From Alteromonadaceae bacterium XY-R5 (GTDB lineage Bacteria; Pseudomonadota; Gammaproteobacteria; Enterobacterales; Alteromonadaceae): 64,000 bases of DNA. Below, in pieces: positions 36,238 through 45,286 of the stretch; within the stretch, counting starts at the first letter, position 1; the number at the start of each line of letters is the position of its first letter. The stretch lies in contig LXWE01000002.1 in NCBI GenBank assembly GCA_001660395.1, forward strand, positions 992,001-1,056,000. The letters run 5' to 3'. The position numbers and the translations under genes were made by a program. The notes under the pieces were generated by a model. It saw nothing but the letters and a program-made list of their open reading frames with translations, did not search any database and was not told the DNA's origin.

Positions 36238-37761
36238 ATGACGGTCATCCGCCAACAAGATTTTATCGACAGCATTGAAGATGCTCTGCAGTTTATCTCT
36301 TACTATCATCCGCTGGATTATGTAAAAGCCGTTGAAAAAGCTTATTTAAAAGAGCAAAACCCTGCGGCCAAAGACGCGATGGCGCAAATTCTGATCAATT
36401 CACGTATGTCAGCTGAAGGTCACCGCCCAATTTGTCAGGATACAGGTATCGTGACCTGTTTCGTAAAAATTGGTATGGCAGTTCAGTGGGATAAGCACGA
36501 TATGACCGTGCAGCAAATGGTTGATGAAGGCACTCGTCGCGCATACACCAACCCAGATAATCCACTGCGTGCATCTATTGTCGCCGATCCTGCTGGTGCT
36601 CGCAAAAACACCAAAGATAATACCCCGTCAGTGGTACATATCGACATGGTGCCTGGCGATAAAATCGAAGTGATGATCGCAGCGAAAGGCGGCGGCTCAG
36701 AAAACAAATCGAAAATGGTGATGCTCAACCCAAGTGATGATATTGCTGAATGGGTTGTAAAAACCTTACCAACAATGGGGGCGGGTTGGTGTCCTCCAGG
36801 TATGTTGGGCATAGGTATTGGTGGTACCGCTGAAAAAGCCGCGGTATTGGCCAAAGAAAGTTTGATGGATCCGGTTGATATCCAGGAGTTAATGGAGCGC
36901 GGTGCGGAAACTACCGAAGAAAAACTGCGTTTAGACATTTTTAAAAAAGTTAACGATTTAGGCATTGGTGCGCAAGGCCTGGGTGGATTAACGACCGTTG
37001 TTGATATTAAGATCAAATCAGTGCCTACCCATGCGGCGTCTAAGCCAGTTGCGATGATCCCGAACTGTGCAGCAACTCGCCACGCGCACTTCCATTTGGA
37101 TGGTTCTGGTCCCGCTGAACTTAAAGTTCCTAAGTTGGAAGACTGGCCACAAGTGACCTGGGAAATTGGTGGTAATGTACGCCGTGTTAATATGGACGAC
37201 GTTACACCAGAAGAAGTTCAAACCTGGAAAGCCGGCGACACTGTTTTGTTATCTGGCAAAATGCTGACCGGACGTGATGCAGCGCACAAACGTATTCAAA
37301 CCATGATGGATAGTGGTGAAGGTCTTCCAGAAGGCGTAGATTTCACTAATCGCTTTATCTATTACGTAGGTCCGGTGGATGCCGTAGGTGATGAGGTGGT
37401 TGGTCCAGCAGGTCCTACCACTGCCACCCGTATGGATAAATTCACCGACTTAATGCTAGAAAAGACGGGGTTGTTAGGCATGATCGGTAAAGCCGAGCGT
37501 GGGCCGGCAACTGTTGAAAGCATTGCCAAACACAAAGCGGTGTATCTCATGGCTGTTGGTGGTGCCGCATACCTGGTATCGAAAGCCATTAAGAAATCGC
37601 GTGTGGTAGCGTTTGAAGATCTGGGCATGGAAGCGATTTACGAGTTCGAAGTCGAAGACATGCCGGTTACTGTCGCTGTAGACAGCACAGGCAACAACGT
37701 ACATGCTACCGGCCCAGCTATTTGGAAAGGTAAAATTGCCGAGCTGGAAGCTGCTAAATAA
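36238..37761 (+). CDS. Class I fumarate hydratase (iron-sulfur)
   Basis: Reversible fumarate/malate interconversion in the TCA cycle, using an oxygen-sensitive [4Fe-4S] cluster. It has 507 residues from the ATG at 36238 (GAGG 5 bp upstream), which is usual for FumA/FumB. The N-terminal cluster residue lies in RPICQDTGIVTCF; other matches are VVHIDMVPGDKIEV, AAKGGGSENKSKM, WCPPGMLGIGIGGT and, late, LLSGKMLTGRDAAHKR. It is a single gene with its own terminator. Confidence 0.95.
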   Translation: MTVIRQQDFIDSIEDALQFISYYHPLDYVKAVEKAYLKEQNPAAKDAMAQILINSRMSAEGHRPICQDTGIVTCFVKIGMAVQWDKHDMTVQQMVDEGTRRAYTNPDNPLRASIVADPAGARKNTKDNTPSVVHIDMVPGDKIEVMIAAKGGGSENKSKMVMLNPSDDIAEWVVKTLPTMGAGWCPPGMLGIGIGGTAEKAAVLAKESLMDPVDIQELMERGAETTEEKLRLDIFKKVNDLGIGAQGLGGLTTVVDIKIKSVPTHAASKPVAMIPNCAATRHAHFHLDGSGPAELKVPKLEDWPQVTWEIGGNVRRVNMDDVTPEEVQTWKAGDTVLLSGKMLTGRDAAHKRIQTMMDSGEGLPEGVDFTNRFIYYVGPVDAVGDEVVGPAGPTTATRMDKFTDLMLEKTGLLGMIGKAERGPATVESIAKHKAVYLMAVGGAAYLVSKAIKKSRVVAFEDLGMEAIYEFEVEDMPVTVAVDSTGNNVHATGPAIWKGKIAELEAAK

Positions 37762-37802
37762 GGCCTGCTAAGCAAGCTATTCGTCGCAAAACATGCGATA
37801 GT

Positions 37803-37839
37803 AAAGGCGTCATACTGCGAGACAGTTGACGCCTTTTTT
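37803..37839 (+). terminator. Terminator of the fumarase gene
   Basis: AAAGGCGTCA (37803-37812) pairs with TGACGCCTTT (37827-37836), followed by further T. It is an intrinsic terminator with a 10-bp stem. Confidence 0.85.
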
Positions 37840-37871
37840 ATTGAGATTGATAAGAGAATTAAAACCACATT

Positions 37872-39380
37872 ATGGATAGCAATCAGATTCTTCTATATTG
37901 CATCGGCAGCGCAGTTTGTGCCGGTGTTATCGTATTCGTTGCCAGCTTTTTCCTGCTAAAGCGCAGTCAGAATAGTCTGTTGCAAACTCAGCGCGAAACC
38001 TTACAGCGCGAATTCGACCATCAACAATTACAACTTCATCAGCAGCAAAGTTTTATTTCATCTCAGTTGTCTGAGAGTCGTGAACAGATATTGGCACTCA
38101 ATACTGAGATCCAGCAATTGCGCCACCAACAGTTACAGGGGCAACAGCAGTTAGGTCAGTTGCAACAGCAGGCGCAGTTAGTTCCACAATTCCAGCAGGA
38201 GGTGCGTGAGGCTCGAGCCAGTCTGGATGATGCAAATGCCCGTGCGGCAGATTTACGAACCCAATTAGAAGCTCAGGCCGCTGGATTTGAAAAAGAACAA
38301 CAAGCCTGGCAGGAAAAGGTCGCTTTATTGCAGGCTGCTGAACAACGTTTGCAGGAACAGTTTGAAAATCTTGCCAATAAAATTTTTGACAAGAAACAGG
38401 AAAGTTTTGCGCAAAACAGCAAGGCTGGCTTAGACGCACTGTTGAATCCGCTTAAAGAGCAGATCGAAGGATTTAAAAAGCAAGTTACTGATCAATACGT
38501 GCGTGAAGGGCAGGAACGTGCATCTTTAAAAACAGAGATTATGGGGTTAAAAGAGCTTAATCAGAAAATTACGGAAGAAGCTGCAGCCTTAACCAAAGCG
38601 CTCAAAGGCGACAACAAACAGCAGGGGAACTGGGGCGAACTGGTACTTGAACGAGTACTTCAGGAATCTGGTTTGCGCGAAGGTCACGAATACGAAACCC
38701 AGGTGTCATTGAAAAATGACAGCGGTAAAACGTATCAACCTGATGTAATTGTTCATTTGCCAAATGAGAAAGATGTCGTCGTTGACTCAAAAGTATCCTT
38801 GGCCGCATATGAGCGCTATTACAACGCTCAGGACGATGAAGCAGGACGCGATGCCTACTTGTCAGAGCATGTGAATTCTCTGCGCACCCACATTAAAGAG
38901 CTGGGCAAAAAGGACTATCAGCAACTGCAGGGTATTCGGACTCTTGATTACATACTGATGTTTGTACCGATTGAACCGGCATTTTTACTCGCCGTTGAAA
39001 AGGCGCCTGATTTGATCAAGCTAGCATTGGATAACAATATCATGCTGGTGAGCCCAACTAATTTGTTAGTGGCCTTACGCACCATAAACAACATCTGGCA
39101 ATACGAATATCAAAACCAAAATGCTCAGAAAATTGCCGCTAACGCGGCCAAGCTATATGACAAATTTCACGGTTTTGTCAGTGATATGGAAAAGATTGGC
39201 AAGTCATTGGAATCCGTTCAGAAAAACTATGAAGGCGCATTTAGTAAACTCTCTAGTGGTCGTGGCAATTTGATTCGTCAGGTAGAAAGCTTTAGAACTC
39301 TGGGCGTTCAAAGTGCCAAGAAGCTTGATAAACAGTTGCTGGAACAAGCGCTCGACCTGGATGAAGAAATCATCGATTAA
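37872..39380 (+). CDS. rmuC: DNA recombination protein RmuC
   Basis: Membrane-anchored nuclease-fold protein that limits recombination at inverted repeats. The 502-residue protein has one N-terminal helix (YCIGSAVCAGVIVFVASFFL), a long Gln-rich coiled coil (about residues 35-170) and the RmuC domain with NWGELVLERVLQESGLREG, PDVIVHLPN, VVVDSKVSLAAYERY, DYILMFVPIEPAF and SPTNLLVALRTINNIWQYE. It is a single gene with terminators on both sides. Confidence 0.94.
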   Translation: MDSNQILLYCIGSAVCAGVIVFVASFFLLKRSQNSLLQTQRETLQREFDHQQLQLHQQQSFISSQLSESREQILALNTEIQQLRHQQLQGQQQLGQLQQQAQLVPQFQQEVREARASLDDANARAADLRTQLEAQAAGFEKEQQAWQEKVALLQAAEQRLQEQFENLANKIFDKKQESFAQNSKAGLDALLNPLKEQIEGFKKQVTDQYVREGQERASLKTEIMGLKELNQKITEEAAALTKALKGDNKQQGNWGELVLERVLQESGLREGHEYETQVSLKNDSGKTYQPDVIVHLPNEKDVVVDSKVSLAAYERYYNAQDDEAGRDAYLSEHVNSLRTHIKELGKKDYQQLQGIRTLDYILMFVPIEPAFLLAVEKAPDLIKLALDNNIMLVSPTNLLVALRTINNIWQYEYQNQNAQKIAANAAKLYDKFHGFVSDMEKIGKSLESVQKNYEGAFSKLSSGRGNLIRQVESFRTLGVQSAKKLDKQLLEQALDLDEEIID

Positions 39381-39390
39381 ATGAAAAGAA

Positions 39391-39420
39391 AAAAGGAGAG
39401 CGATGCTCTCCTTTTTTTTG
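39391..39420. terminator. Terminator between rmuC and murI
   Basis: AAAAGGAGAGC (39391-39401) pairs with GCTCTCCTTTT (39405-39415) with a GAT loop and eight T on the right. It is a strong terminator for rmuC and may also work for murI on the other strand. Confidence 0.9.
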
Positions 39421-39446
39421 TGACTCAATAAATGCAGGTCGCTGTT

Positions 39447-40292
39447 TTACACATCCAATACATAGTGCTGTCTAATTCCGAATGCAGTCATCGCCGGGAG
39501 CAAGGACATTATTTCGGGAGTTTGACTGGTAAATACCGCTTGATGCTCAAGCGTTACGGCATTTGGCTGAGAAGCAATAGGCCCTAGCAATTGCGAAACC
39601 CTGCGGGCGATGGCTTCACCGGAATCTAAAAGTTGAATTGATTCAGGCAGCATCTGAATCAATTCATCTGCCAACAGCGGGAAATGGGTGCAGGCCAATA
39701 CCAGTCTATCCATTTGCTTTGCGTTTGGATGTGAAAGCAATTTGTCTATTTCAGTGGCTAACGCCTTTTTATCTACGTTGTGTCCTTGTAACTTTAGTTC
39801 AGCCATTTCCACCAGTGCGCTGCTACCTAAGCTAATCACTTCACACTCTTTTGCAAAGTCCTGGATCAGCCTTTGCGTATAAGGACGCGTGATGGTGGCT
39901 GGTGTAGCAAGCAGACCTATGACTTTTGACTGACTTTGTTCAGCAGCCGGTTTAATCGCAGGTACCACGCCGACAATGGGTAAAGAAAACTTACTACGTA
40001 ACAATGGTAACGCCAGTGTGCTGGCTGTATTACAGGCAATGACCAGCATATCGACCGGAAAGCGCATCAAAGTAGTAGATAGTACCTTGTCAATGCGATT
40101 TAACAGTATGTCTTCTGTTTTCGTACCATAGGGGAAAAAACCGTTGTCAGACGCATAGGTAAGTTGTACAGACGGTAGCTGTTGACGAATGGCCTGCAAA
40201 ACACTGAGTCCGCCGACGCCTGAATCGAATACTAAAATATGGGGCAGTGGACTTGCAGTGGAAGACGAAGAAAACGAGGTTGAAAATTCCAT
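39447..40292 (-). CDS. murI: Glutamate racemase
   Basis: Interconverts L- and D-glutamate for peptidoglycan. It has 281 residues from the ATG at 40292; the in-frame TTG one codon upstream is unlikely. The two catalytic cysteines are in VIACNTAS (Cys87) and LVLACTHFPLL. The substrate-binding start is VFDSGVGGLSVL and SDNGFFPYG. A Ser-rich N-terminal tail (about 14 residues) precedes the usual start of the domain. The tRNA genes lie about 320 bp upstream. Confidence 0.95.
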   Translation of the reverse strand: MEFSTSFSSSSTASPLPHILVFDSGVGGLSVLQAIRQQLPSVQLTYASDNGFFPYGTKTEDILLNRIDKVLSTTLMRFPVDMLVIACNTASTLALPLLRSKFSLPIVGVVPAIKPAAEQSQSKVIGLLATPATITRPYTQRLIQDFAKECEVISLGSSALVEMAELKLQGHNVDKKALATEIDKLLSHPNAKQMDRLVLACTHFPLLADELIQMLPESIQLLDSGEAIARRVSQLLGPIASQPNAVTLEHQAVFTSQTPEIMSLLPAMTAFGIRQHYVLDV

Positions 40293-40608
40293 CAAAAGAA
40301 GAAAAGCACTCAGGTGGGATTATTTGGAGCGGAATTCTAACGGTTGATGCAACAAAATCCCAGTTGTAGTTTGTATAAATCCAGTTTTGTATGGCTCGTT
40401 GGGAGAAGCTTAATTTAGGTTATTCTCAGAAAGTTCGCTACCGCACAGAAATTGCGTTGCATGAATTGAATGCTTTATATACGCCATAGTCTAATAAGTA
40501 AGCGAACAGTTCCGAATTACTAATAAAACGCAATTAATGCCTTGCATCAATAAGTTTGCTGTGTAGAATGCACCTCCCTCAGCAAGTCAAGTTGCTGAAA
40601 GTGTCGGT
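40293..40608. other. Intergenic region, murI / tRNA genes
   Basis: About 316 bp without a coding gene. It contains the promoter of the tRNA genes near its right end (40542-40569) and must hold the leftward promoter of murI. I see no other recognisable element. Confidence 0.5.
40542..40569 (+). promoter_or_regulatory. Promoter of the tRNA-fMet genes
   Basis: TTGCAT (40542-40547) and TAGAAT (40564-40569) are spaced by 16 bp. A GC-rich discriminator (GCACCTCCC) follows, typical of stable-RNA promoters under stringent control. Transcription would start near 40576. Confidence 0.65.
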
Positions 40609-40685
<77 letters not shown>

Positions 40686-40718
40686 ATTTACTTTCGAATA
40701 CTTGTTGATATTTTCGGT

Positions 40719-40795
<77 letters not shown>

Positions 40796-40915
40796 ATTCT
40801 CTTACAGATTTCTGTATCACATTATTTTTAAGTGTCCTCTATTTAGCTGTTAGCCGTTGCACCTGGCGCTTAGCTTTTCTACCATTGCTCACCTTTCTAT
40901 CATGCAAAGAAGCTT

Positions 40916-41563
40916 ATGCACGCAGATTTTTGGCATCAAAAATGGTTGAACAATGATATTGGTTTTCATCAAAGTGTTGTTAATCCATTTCTCAATACTC
41001 ACTTTTCGGCCCTGAATCTCAAGCCGAACAGCAGAGTGCTTGTTCCTTTATGTGGTAAAAGCGGCGATATGGTCTGGCTATTAGCTGAAGGCTTTAGGGT
41101 CGTTGGCGCTGAGTTGAACGAAGGCGCTGTTCGTCAGTTTTTTGCTGAACGGGGGATTGAACCAGAAATCAGTAGCTTCGATGGGGCTGACTGCTTTTCT
41201 TATCAAAACATTGATATTTGGGTGGGAGATCTGTTTGCACTGACATCCGATATGATTGGACAGGTAGATGCAGTGTATGATCGAGCGGCGTTAGTAGCCC
41301 TGCCAGCCGAGATGCGATCTGACTACGCCAATAAACTCATTGAACTGAGTCATAGTTCGCCACAGTTACTGATCACCTATTGCTATGATCAATCAGTTGT
41401 TGCTGGGCCACCGTTTTCTGTCGGTGCCGCAGAAGTGGCTTCACATTATCATCAGCACTACAGAGTGGTTGAGCTTGAACGCAAGAATGTTGCCGGTGGT
41501 ATGAAGGGAAAGTGTGCCGCAGACGAAAGCGTCTGGCTGCTAGAAAATAGGGAATCGGCATAA
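40916..41563 (+). CDS. tpm: Thiopurine S-methyltransferase
   Basis: SAM-dependent methyltransferase that acts on thiopurines and, in related bacteria, on selenite and tellurite. The 215-residue protein has the bacterial Tpm signature: ADFWHQKWLNNDIGFHQ at the N-terminus, then RVLVPLCGKSGDMVWLLAEG and VVGAELNE. It follows the second tRNA by 120 bp and has its own start at ATG 40916. An open frame starting at 40702 in the tRNA region is spurious. Confidence 0.93.
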   Translation: MHADFWHQKWLNNDIGFHQSVVNPFLNTHFSALNLKPNSRVLVPLCGKSGDMVWLLAEGFRVVGAELNEGAVRQFFAERGIEPEISSFDGADCFSYQNIDIWVGDLFALTSDMIGQVDAVYDRAALVALPAEMRSDYANKLIELSHSSPQLLITYCYDQSVVAGPPFSVGAAEVASHYHQHYRVVELERKNVAGGMKGKCAADESVWLLENRESA

Positions 41564-41686
41564 AGTTTGACGATAACTAGGCCTTTTTCTTATTTTTGTT
41601 AAAAAATTGTATATATGGCTTGTGGTTAACCTCAGCTCTGCTTTAATAAAGATGGGAATTATCCCAGTCCGCTAAAGGAAAGCCCC

Positions 41687-41866
41687 ATGGCCTATAAGTC
41701 CATACAAAGAGGTTTACGGATTGAAGAATCTGGCGGTTTTAGAAAAGATTTTCAATTGGTGCTACAAACATTTAAGCAGTTTACGCCGTTATGCTTATTT
41801 ACCGTCTTTTCAATGATGCTGATTATGGCTACAGGCCTGATGTTATTCAGTTATGTGGGAGACTAA
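41687..41866 (+). CDS. Small single-pass membrane protein, 59 residues
   Basis: A short gene that is easily missed. ATG 41687 has AAAGGA about 7 bp upstream. The product begins MAYKSIQRGLRIEESGGFRK, has a basic and amphipathic N-terminal half, and ends with one hydrophobic segment (LCLFTVFSMMLIMATGLMLF) and SYVGD. It is probably an inner-membrane protein. I do not recognise the family. The stop codon lies inside a 9-bp hairpin. Confidence 0.7.
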   Translation: MAYKSIQRGLRIEESGGFRKDFQLVLQTFKQFTPLCLFTVFSMMLIMATGLMLFSYVGD

Positions 41867-41875
41867 CTCCCACAT
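41853..41875. terminator. Hairpin at the end of the 59-residue gene
   Basis: ATGTGGGAG (41853-41861) pairs with CTCCCACAT (41867-41875) around ACTAA, which includes the stop codon. There is no T run, so termination is less certain than RNA stability or protection. Confidence 0.5.
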
Positions 41876-41886
41876 CTGACGAAAGA

Positions 41887-43089
41887 CTAACGTGCGGATT
41901 TGAGTTTTCTCAAATCCGCAAACCACCAGGCCCCACCTGCAGCGACAATAGCCGCACAAATTCCGCCAGTGAAAGCAGCGCCTACGGGACCCAGGGCTGC
42001 AGCTATGCTTCCAGCTCGAAAATCTCCAAGTTGGTTTGAGCAGGCAATAAAGATCGAATTCAGTGCGCTCACTCGGCCTCGCAATGCATCTGGCGTATTG
42101 TGCTGTACGACAGCACCGCGGATCACTACGCTGAACATATCGGCGGCACCGTACACAAACAGCGCAGCCGCTGATAACCAAAGTACGTTTGATAACGAAA
42201 ATACCAGTACAGACGCGGCAAATACGCCAAAGGCAATAAAAAGTGTTCTACCAATATGTGCAAATTCACTTTTGTAGCGTGAAAGGTATAACCCTATCAA
42301 AACTGCACCTGTGGCAGGCATGGCGCGTAACAACCCTAAACCACTTGAACCGACGTGCAATACATCTGCGGCATAAACAGGTAATAGCGCAATCACACTG
42401 CCAAGCAGCATAATAAGAAGATCAAGGCTAAGGCTACCAAGCACGATTGGATTGGCCTTCAAAAAACGCACGCCACCCAATAAATCTTTCCTGCCGTCCT
42501 GTGTCCTGTTCGATACACTGATTGGGGGTAAATGGGTAAAGCTGAATAGAGTAATAAGTGAAATGCCTAACAGATACCAATAGATGTTTCTGTCAACCCA
42601 GGCCAGCAGCAAGCCCGCTGCGAAAGGGCCAACCGTCAGTGCAATATTCCAGGCGGTGCTGGTAAGTGCCAGAGCTTTACTCAGGTGACTGGCGGAAACT
42701 ATATTGGGTAGCGCGGCCTGCAATGCAGGAGACATAAAGGCTTTACCTACGCCGTAAAGACTAATACAAAGCAGAAGGTGCCATTTATTGAAGTCAGGGC
42801 TTTGCATTTGCATTGCCACGCTTATCACGACGATAAACTGAATGACTGCACCAGCAATCAGGATCTTCTTGCGTGAAACATGATCGACAACCCAACCAGT
42901 CACTAAAAATAATGCAAGGACCGGTGTGATTTGAAATAAGCCCACCAGGGCAAGGTCAAACGGATCTTTGGTTGCCTGATAGAGATGCCAGGCAACGGCA
43001 ACTGACATCACTGAATCAATCAGGCTAAAGGTTGCCCTGCCGACTAAAAAGCGGATAAATGCATTAGAATAGATAGAGTTTTCACGCAT
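41887..43089 (-). CDS. MFS transporter (EntS-like MFS_3 group)
   Basis: Twelve-helix major facilitator of 400 residues. The N-terminal half shows FIRFLVGRATFSLIDSVMSV, then the loop VTGWVVDHVSRKKILIAGAV, typical of the A-motif region. EntS-like members export siderophores, but no siderophore genes are adjacent, so the substrate is unknown. It is a single leftward gene, followed by the hairpin 41853-41875. Confidence 0.85.
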   Translation of the reverse strand: MRENSIYSNAFIRFLVGRATFSLIDSVMSVAVAWHLYQATKDPFDLALVGLFQITPVLALFLVTGWVVDHVSRKKILIAGAVIQFIVVISVAMQMQSPDFNKWHLLLCISLYGVGKAFMSPALQAALPNIVSASHLSKALALTSTAWNIALTVGPFAAGLLLAWVDRNIYWYLLGISLITLFSFTHLPPISVSNRTQDGRKDLLGGVRFLKANPIVLGSLSLDLLIMLLGSVIALLPVYAADVLHVGSSGLGLLRAMPATGAVLIGLYLSRYKSEFAHIGRTLFIAFGVFAASVLVFSLSNVLWLSAAALFVYGAADMFSVVIRGAVVQHNTPDALRGRVSALNSIFIACSNQLGDFRAGSIAAALGPVGAAFTGGICAAIVAAGGAWWFADLRKLKSAR

Positions 43090-43260
43090 AACGTTATGTG
43101 TTTACCGAATAAAATGGGCCAATGTCCGTATGGGGAGAGCGCAACAGCGTAACGTATTACGATTGTTCTGTGGCGGAGATTGGGTAAAGTAGGCATGAAT
43201 TTTATCGCGTTAGCACACTGACGCTAAGTCTGTTCAGCGATAACAAAGAAGCGTTTAACG

Positions 43261-43287
43261 AAAAAGGCATTACCCGTGGTAATGCCT
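43261..43287 (-). terminator. Terminator of the yejM-like gene
   Basis: AGGCATTACC (43265-43274) pairs with GGTAATGCCT (43278-43287) with a CGT loop. On the minus strand it is followed by TTTTT. Confidence 0.8.
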
Positions 43288-43294
43288 GTTGTTT

Positions 43295-44842
43295 TTATTC
43301 GTTACCTGAGAAACGGGACAAATGTTTAATTGCCTGACTCAGTAAGCCAGTATTCAAATTCCCGGAAATCTCTTCTTCCGTGCCCAAGTGATATAACTTG
43401 TAGTGCCCGTTTTTAAGTACTTCAACACGCTCATTATCGCGTAGTACCAGCACTTTGCTGCCCTGCGTGGAAACAAGCCAGTTACGCCGCGGCTGGATAA
43501 GATTCTGGCCGGTACTGTAACTATCGCTGTTGATGCCGCAACCCATGGCATGTAGCAGTGTCGGTGCTAAATCTTCGTTACTGGAAAGACCCTGGCTAAG
43601 GTGCATATTCGTGTAGATTTTGCTGCCACCGATGGGGTTATTCTGTGATTTAAGCTCTATCACCATTACCTCGTTTGTAGCGACCAGGGCAGGGGAGAGC
43701 AAGGTATCAAGCTGTTCGCTGTCGACTAAAGCAACCGCCAGTTTGGGGCCTGGTTGCTGGGCATCCTGTAGAAAATCTTCCCATTTCAACTGATACTGGC
43801 CGATCTTAGGCATATGTATGGCTGATTTTGCGTACAGGTACACAGGCATCTGTAATTTAGAGGGTAAGTCTAACAGTACCGGAGAGCTGTTTTTCAGCGC
43901 TTGATGATAAATCTCCGGCAATCCATACAATGCGCTGATCAGGGCGTTGCCCGCAGAAGAACTAATGTCATAGTGCTGTTCTTTTGCTATCAGGCCCAAT
44001 TCTTCCCAATTTGGCTCATTGCCGCCATCGTTAATGTGCAACAACAGTAGCTGGCTTGTTTGCCCTGACACTGCGCAATACATTGGAGCGGCAGGATAAC
44101 GAAGCGCACCAATACTGCGATTGAATTGCAACTGCTTTCGCTGTTGGTAATTTTCGATGTCCAGCAACCCGTACTTCGCCATCAGAGTTTTGGCTGTGGC
44201 CGGATACGACAGTGGGAACATATCATCCTGTTGCACAATAGGTTGATACAAATTGGCATCAGCCCAAATGTGTAGTGCATGGCTTGTTGTAAAGCAAAGC
44301 ACAAAAACCGAACTTACTAATAAGCCGATTCGACGCTTTTGAAAACGTTCAATACGTTGCCACAATGCATTTGCGATTATCAGCTGCAGACATAACCAGG
44401 CTATGAATATCAGCAGAAGTACGCCCCATTGTGGCCATGAAAAGTTGGCGATATACGTTGCGGTTTCGTTTTTGATCAGTTCCGCCGAACCTAAATTTAG
44501 ATGCAAGCCATATTTGTTATAGAGCAAGCCATCAAACGCCAGCATCGCCAATCCTATTGACGCGACTGTGGCACCAATGGATTTCACCAGCTTTGCGTTT
44601 GGAATCAGGTAGCACAGGGGCAACACCAGAATGACAAATCCCATAAAGGTTAAAAAGCCGATATGGCTGAACCAATTACAGAATAAATACAGTGTGCCCA
44701 GGGCAGAATCCGGGGCAGGGGAATTAAACAGGTACACCGACGCAATAACGATACCTATCAGTATATTGGTAAAGGTGAACCAATGGCCCCAACTTACCAG
44801 TCGGGTAACGAGCTTACGTCTGGGGGTTTCTGAGTAAATCAT
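43295..44842 (-). CDS. YejM/PbgA (LapC)-like inner-membrane protein, shortened sulfatase-like domain
   Basis: Member of the DUF3413 / sulfatase-like YejM family, which in E. coli controls LpxC degradation and lipopolysaccharide supply. It has 515 residues, against about 586 in E. coli. The N-terminal part keeps LVSWGHWFTFTNILIG, five membrane helices, a long linker with HIWADANLYQPI and LSYPATAKTLMAKYG. The periplasmic domain is degenerate: LLLLHINDGG replaces the usual LLITVDGLN-type metal-site start, and it is shorter. It lies 15 bp downstream of yejL in the same direction. Confidence 0.85.
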   Translation of the reverse strand: MIYSETPRRKLVTRLVSWGHWFTFTNILIGIVIASVYLFNSPAPDSALGTLYLFCNWFSHIGFLTFMGFVILVLPLCYLIPNAKLVKSIGATVASIGLAMLAFDGLLYNKYGLHLNLGSAELIKNETATYIANFSWPQWGVLLLIFIAWLCLQLIIANALWQRIERFQKRRIGLLVSSVFVLCFTTSHALHIWADANLYQPIVQQDDMFPLSYPATAKTLMAKYGLLDIENYQQRKQLQFNRSIGALRYPAAPMYCAVSGQTSQLLLLHINDGGNEPNWEELGLIAKEQHYDISSSAGNALISALYGLPEIYHQALKNSSPVLLDLPSKLQMPVYLYAKSAIHMPKIGQYQLKWEDFLQDAQQPGPKLAVALVDSEQLDTLLSPALVATNEVMVIELKSQNNPIGGSKIYTNMHLSQGLSSNEDLAPTLLHAMGCGINSDSYSTGQNLIQPRRNWLVSTQGSKVLVLRDNERVEVLKNGHYKLYHLGTEEEISGNLNTGLLSQAIKHLSRFSGNE

Positions 44843-44857
44843 ACCTGGATTATTTTT

Positions 44858-45076
44858 TTACTTTCCGTTGATACTTTTAAGCAGGACTTGTGTAAACTGT
44901 TCGGCCATTTTTTCGCGCAGTCCTGGCTCTACCTGCTGTTCAAAAATCGTGGTGATCACATTACCTAATACCATAAGGGATAAATCCCGGTTGGCATGAT
45001 TTTTTTCGATAGCATAAATGATATCGTGCATCAGGGTTTCAAACTGTGCGTCAGTGTACTTGGATTGTTGTGGCAT
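44858..45076 (-). CDS. yejL: YejL family protein (DUF1414)
   Basis: Small conserved protein of 72 residues with unknown function. It matches E. coli YejL in MPQQSKYTDAQFETLMHDII and DLSLMVLGNVITTIFEQ. Upstream of and co-oriented with the yejM-like gene, and divergent from yejK, as in E. coli. It is probably co-transcribed with yejM. Confidence 0.92.
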   Translation of the reverse strand: MPQQSKYTDAQFETLMHDIIYAIEKNHANRDLSLMVLGNVITTIFEQQVEPGLREKMAEQFTQVLLKSINGK

Positions 45077-45286
45077 GTGATTGTCTCAAAAAGAATATGG
45101 CGCGATAGTAACAATCGTCCATAGAAATTGCGAGTATACCGCACCCGACAAACACTTAATTGCTTAATGTTTGTCTAGGTTAAGGGCCGTTGGCCATAAA
45201 AATCACACTATAATCCTTTGGCATCAGGTGATTTCTCGACCTGAGCCAGGCCTAAAAGCAGATGTAAAAAGTGAGTAAAGAGTAAC
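45077..45286. promoter_or_regulatory. Divergent region yejL / yejK
   Basis: A perfect TATAAT at 45209-45214 is a good -10 for yejK, with no clear -35 at 17 bp. An imperfect inverted repeat follows: TCAGGT (45225-45230 region) and ACCTGA (45239-45244), extended by GGC and GCC outside. Confidence 0.4.

Noticed and set aside
36483-37016. A 177-codon open frame opposite the fumarase gene
   Set aside because: It mirrors codon bias of the fumarase gene, which is fully conserved here.
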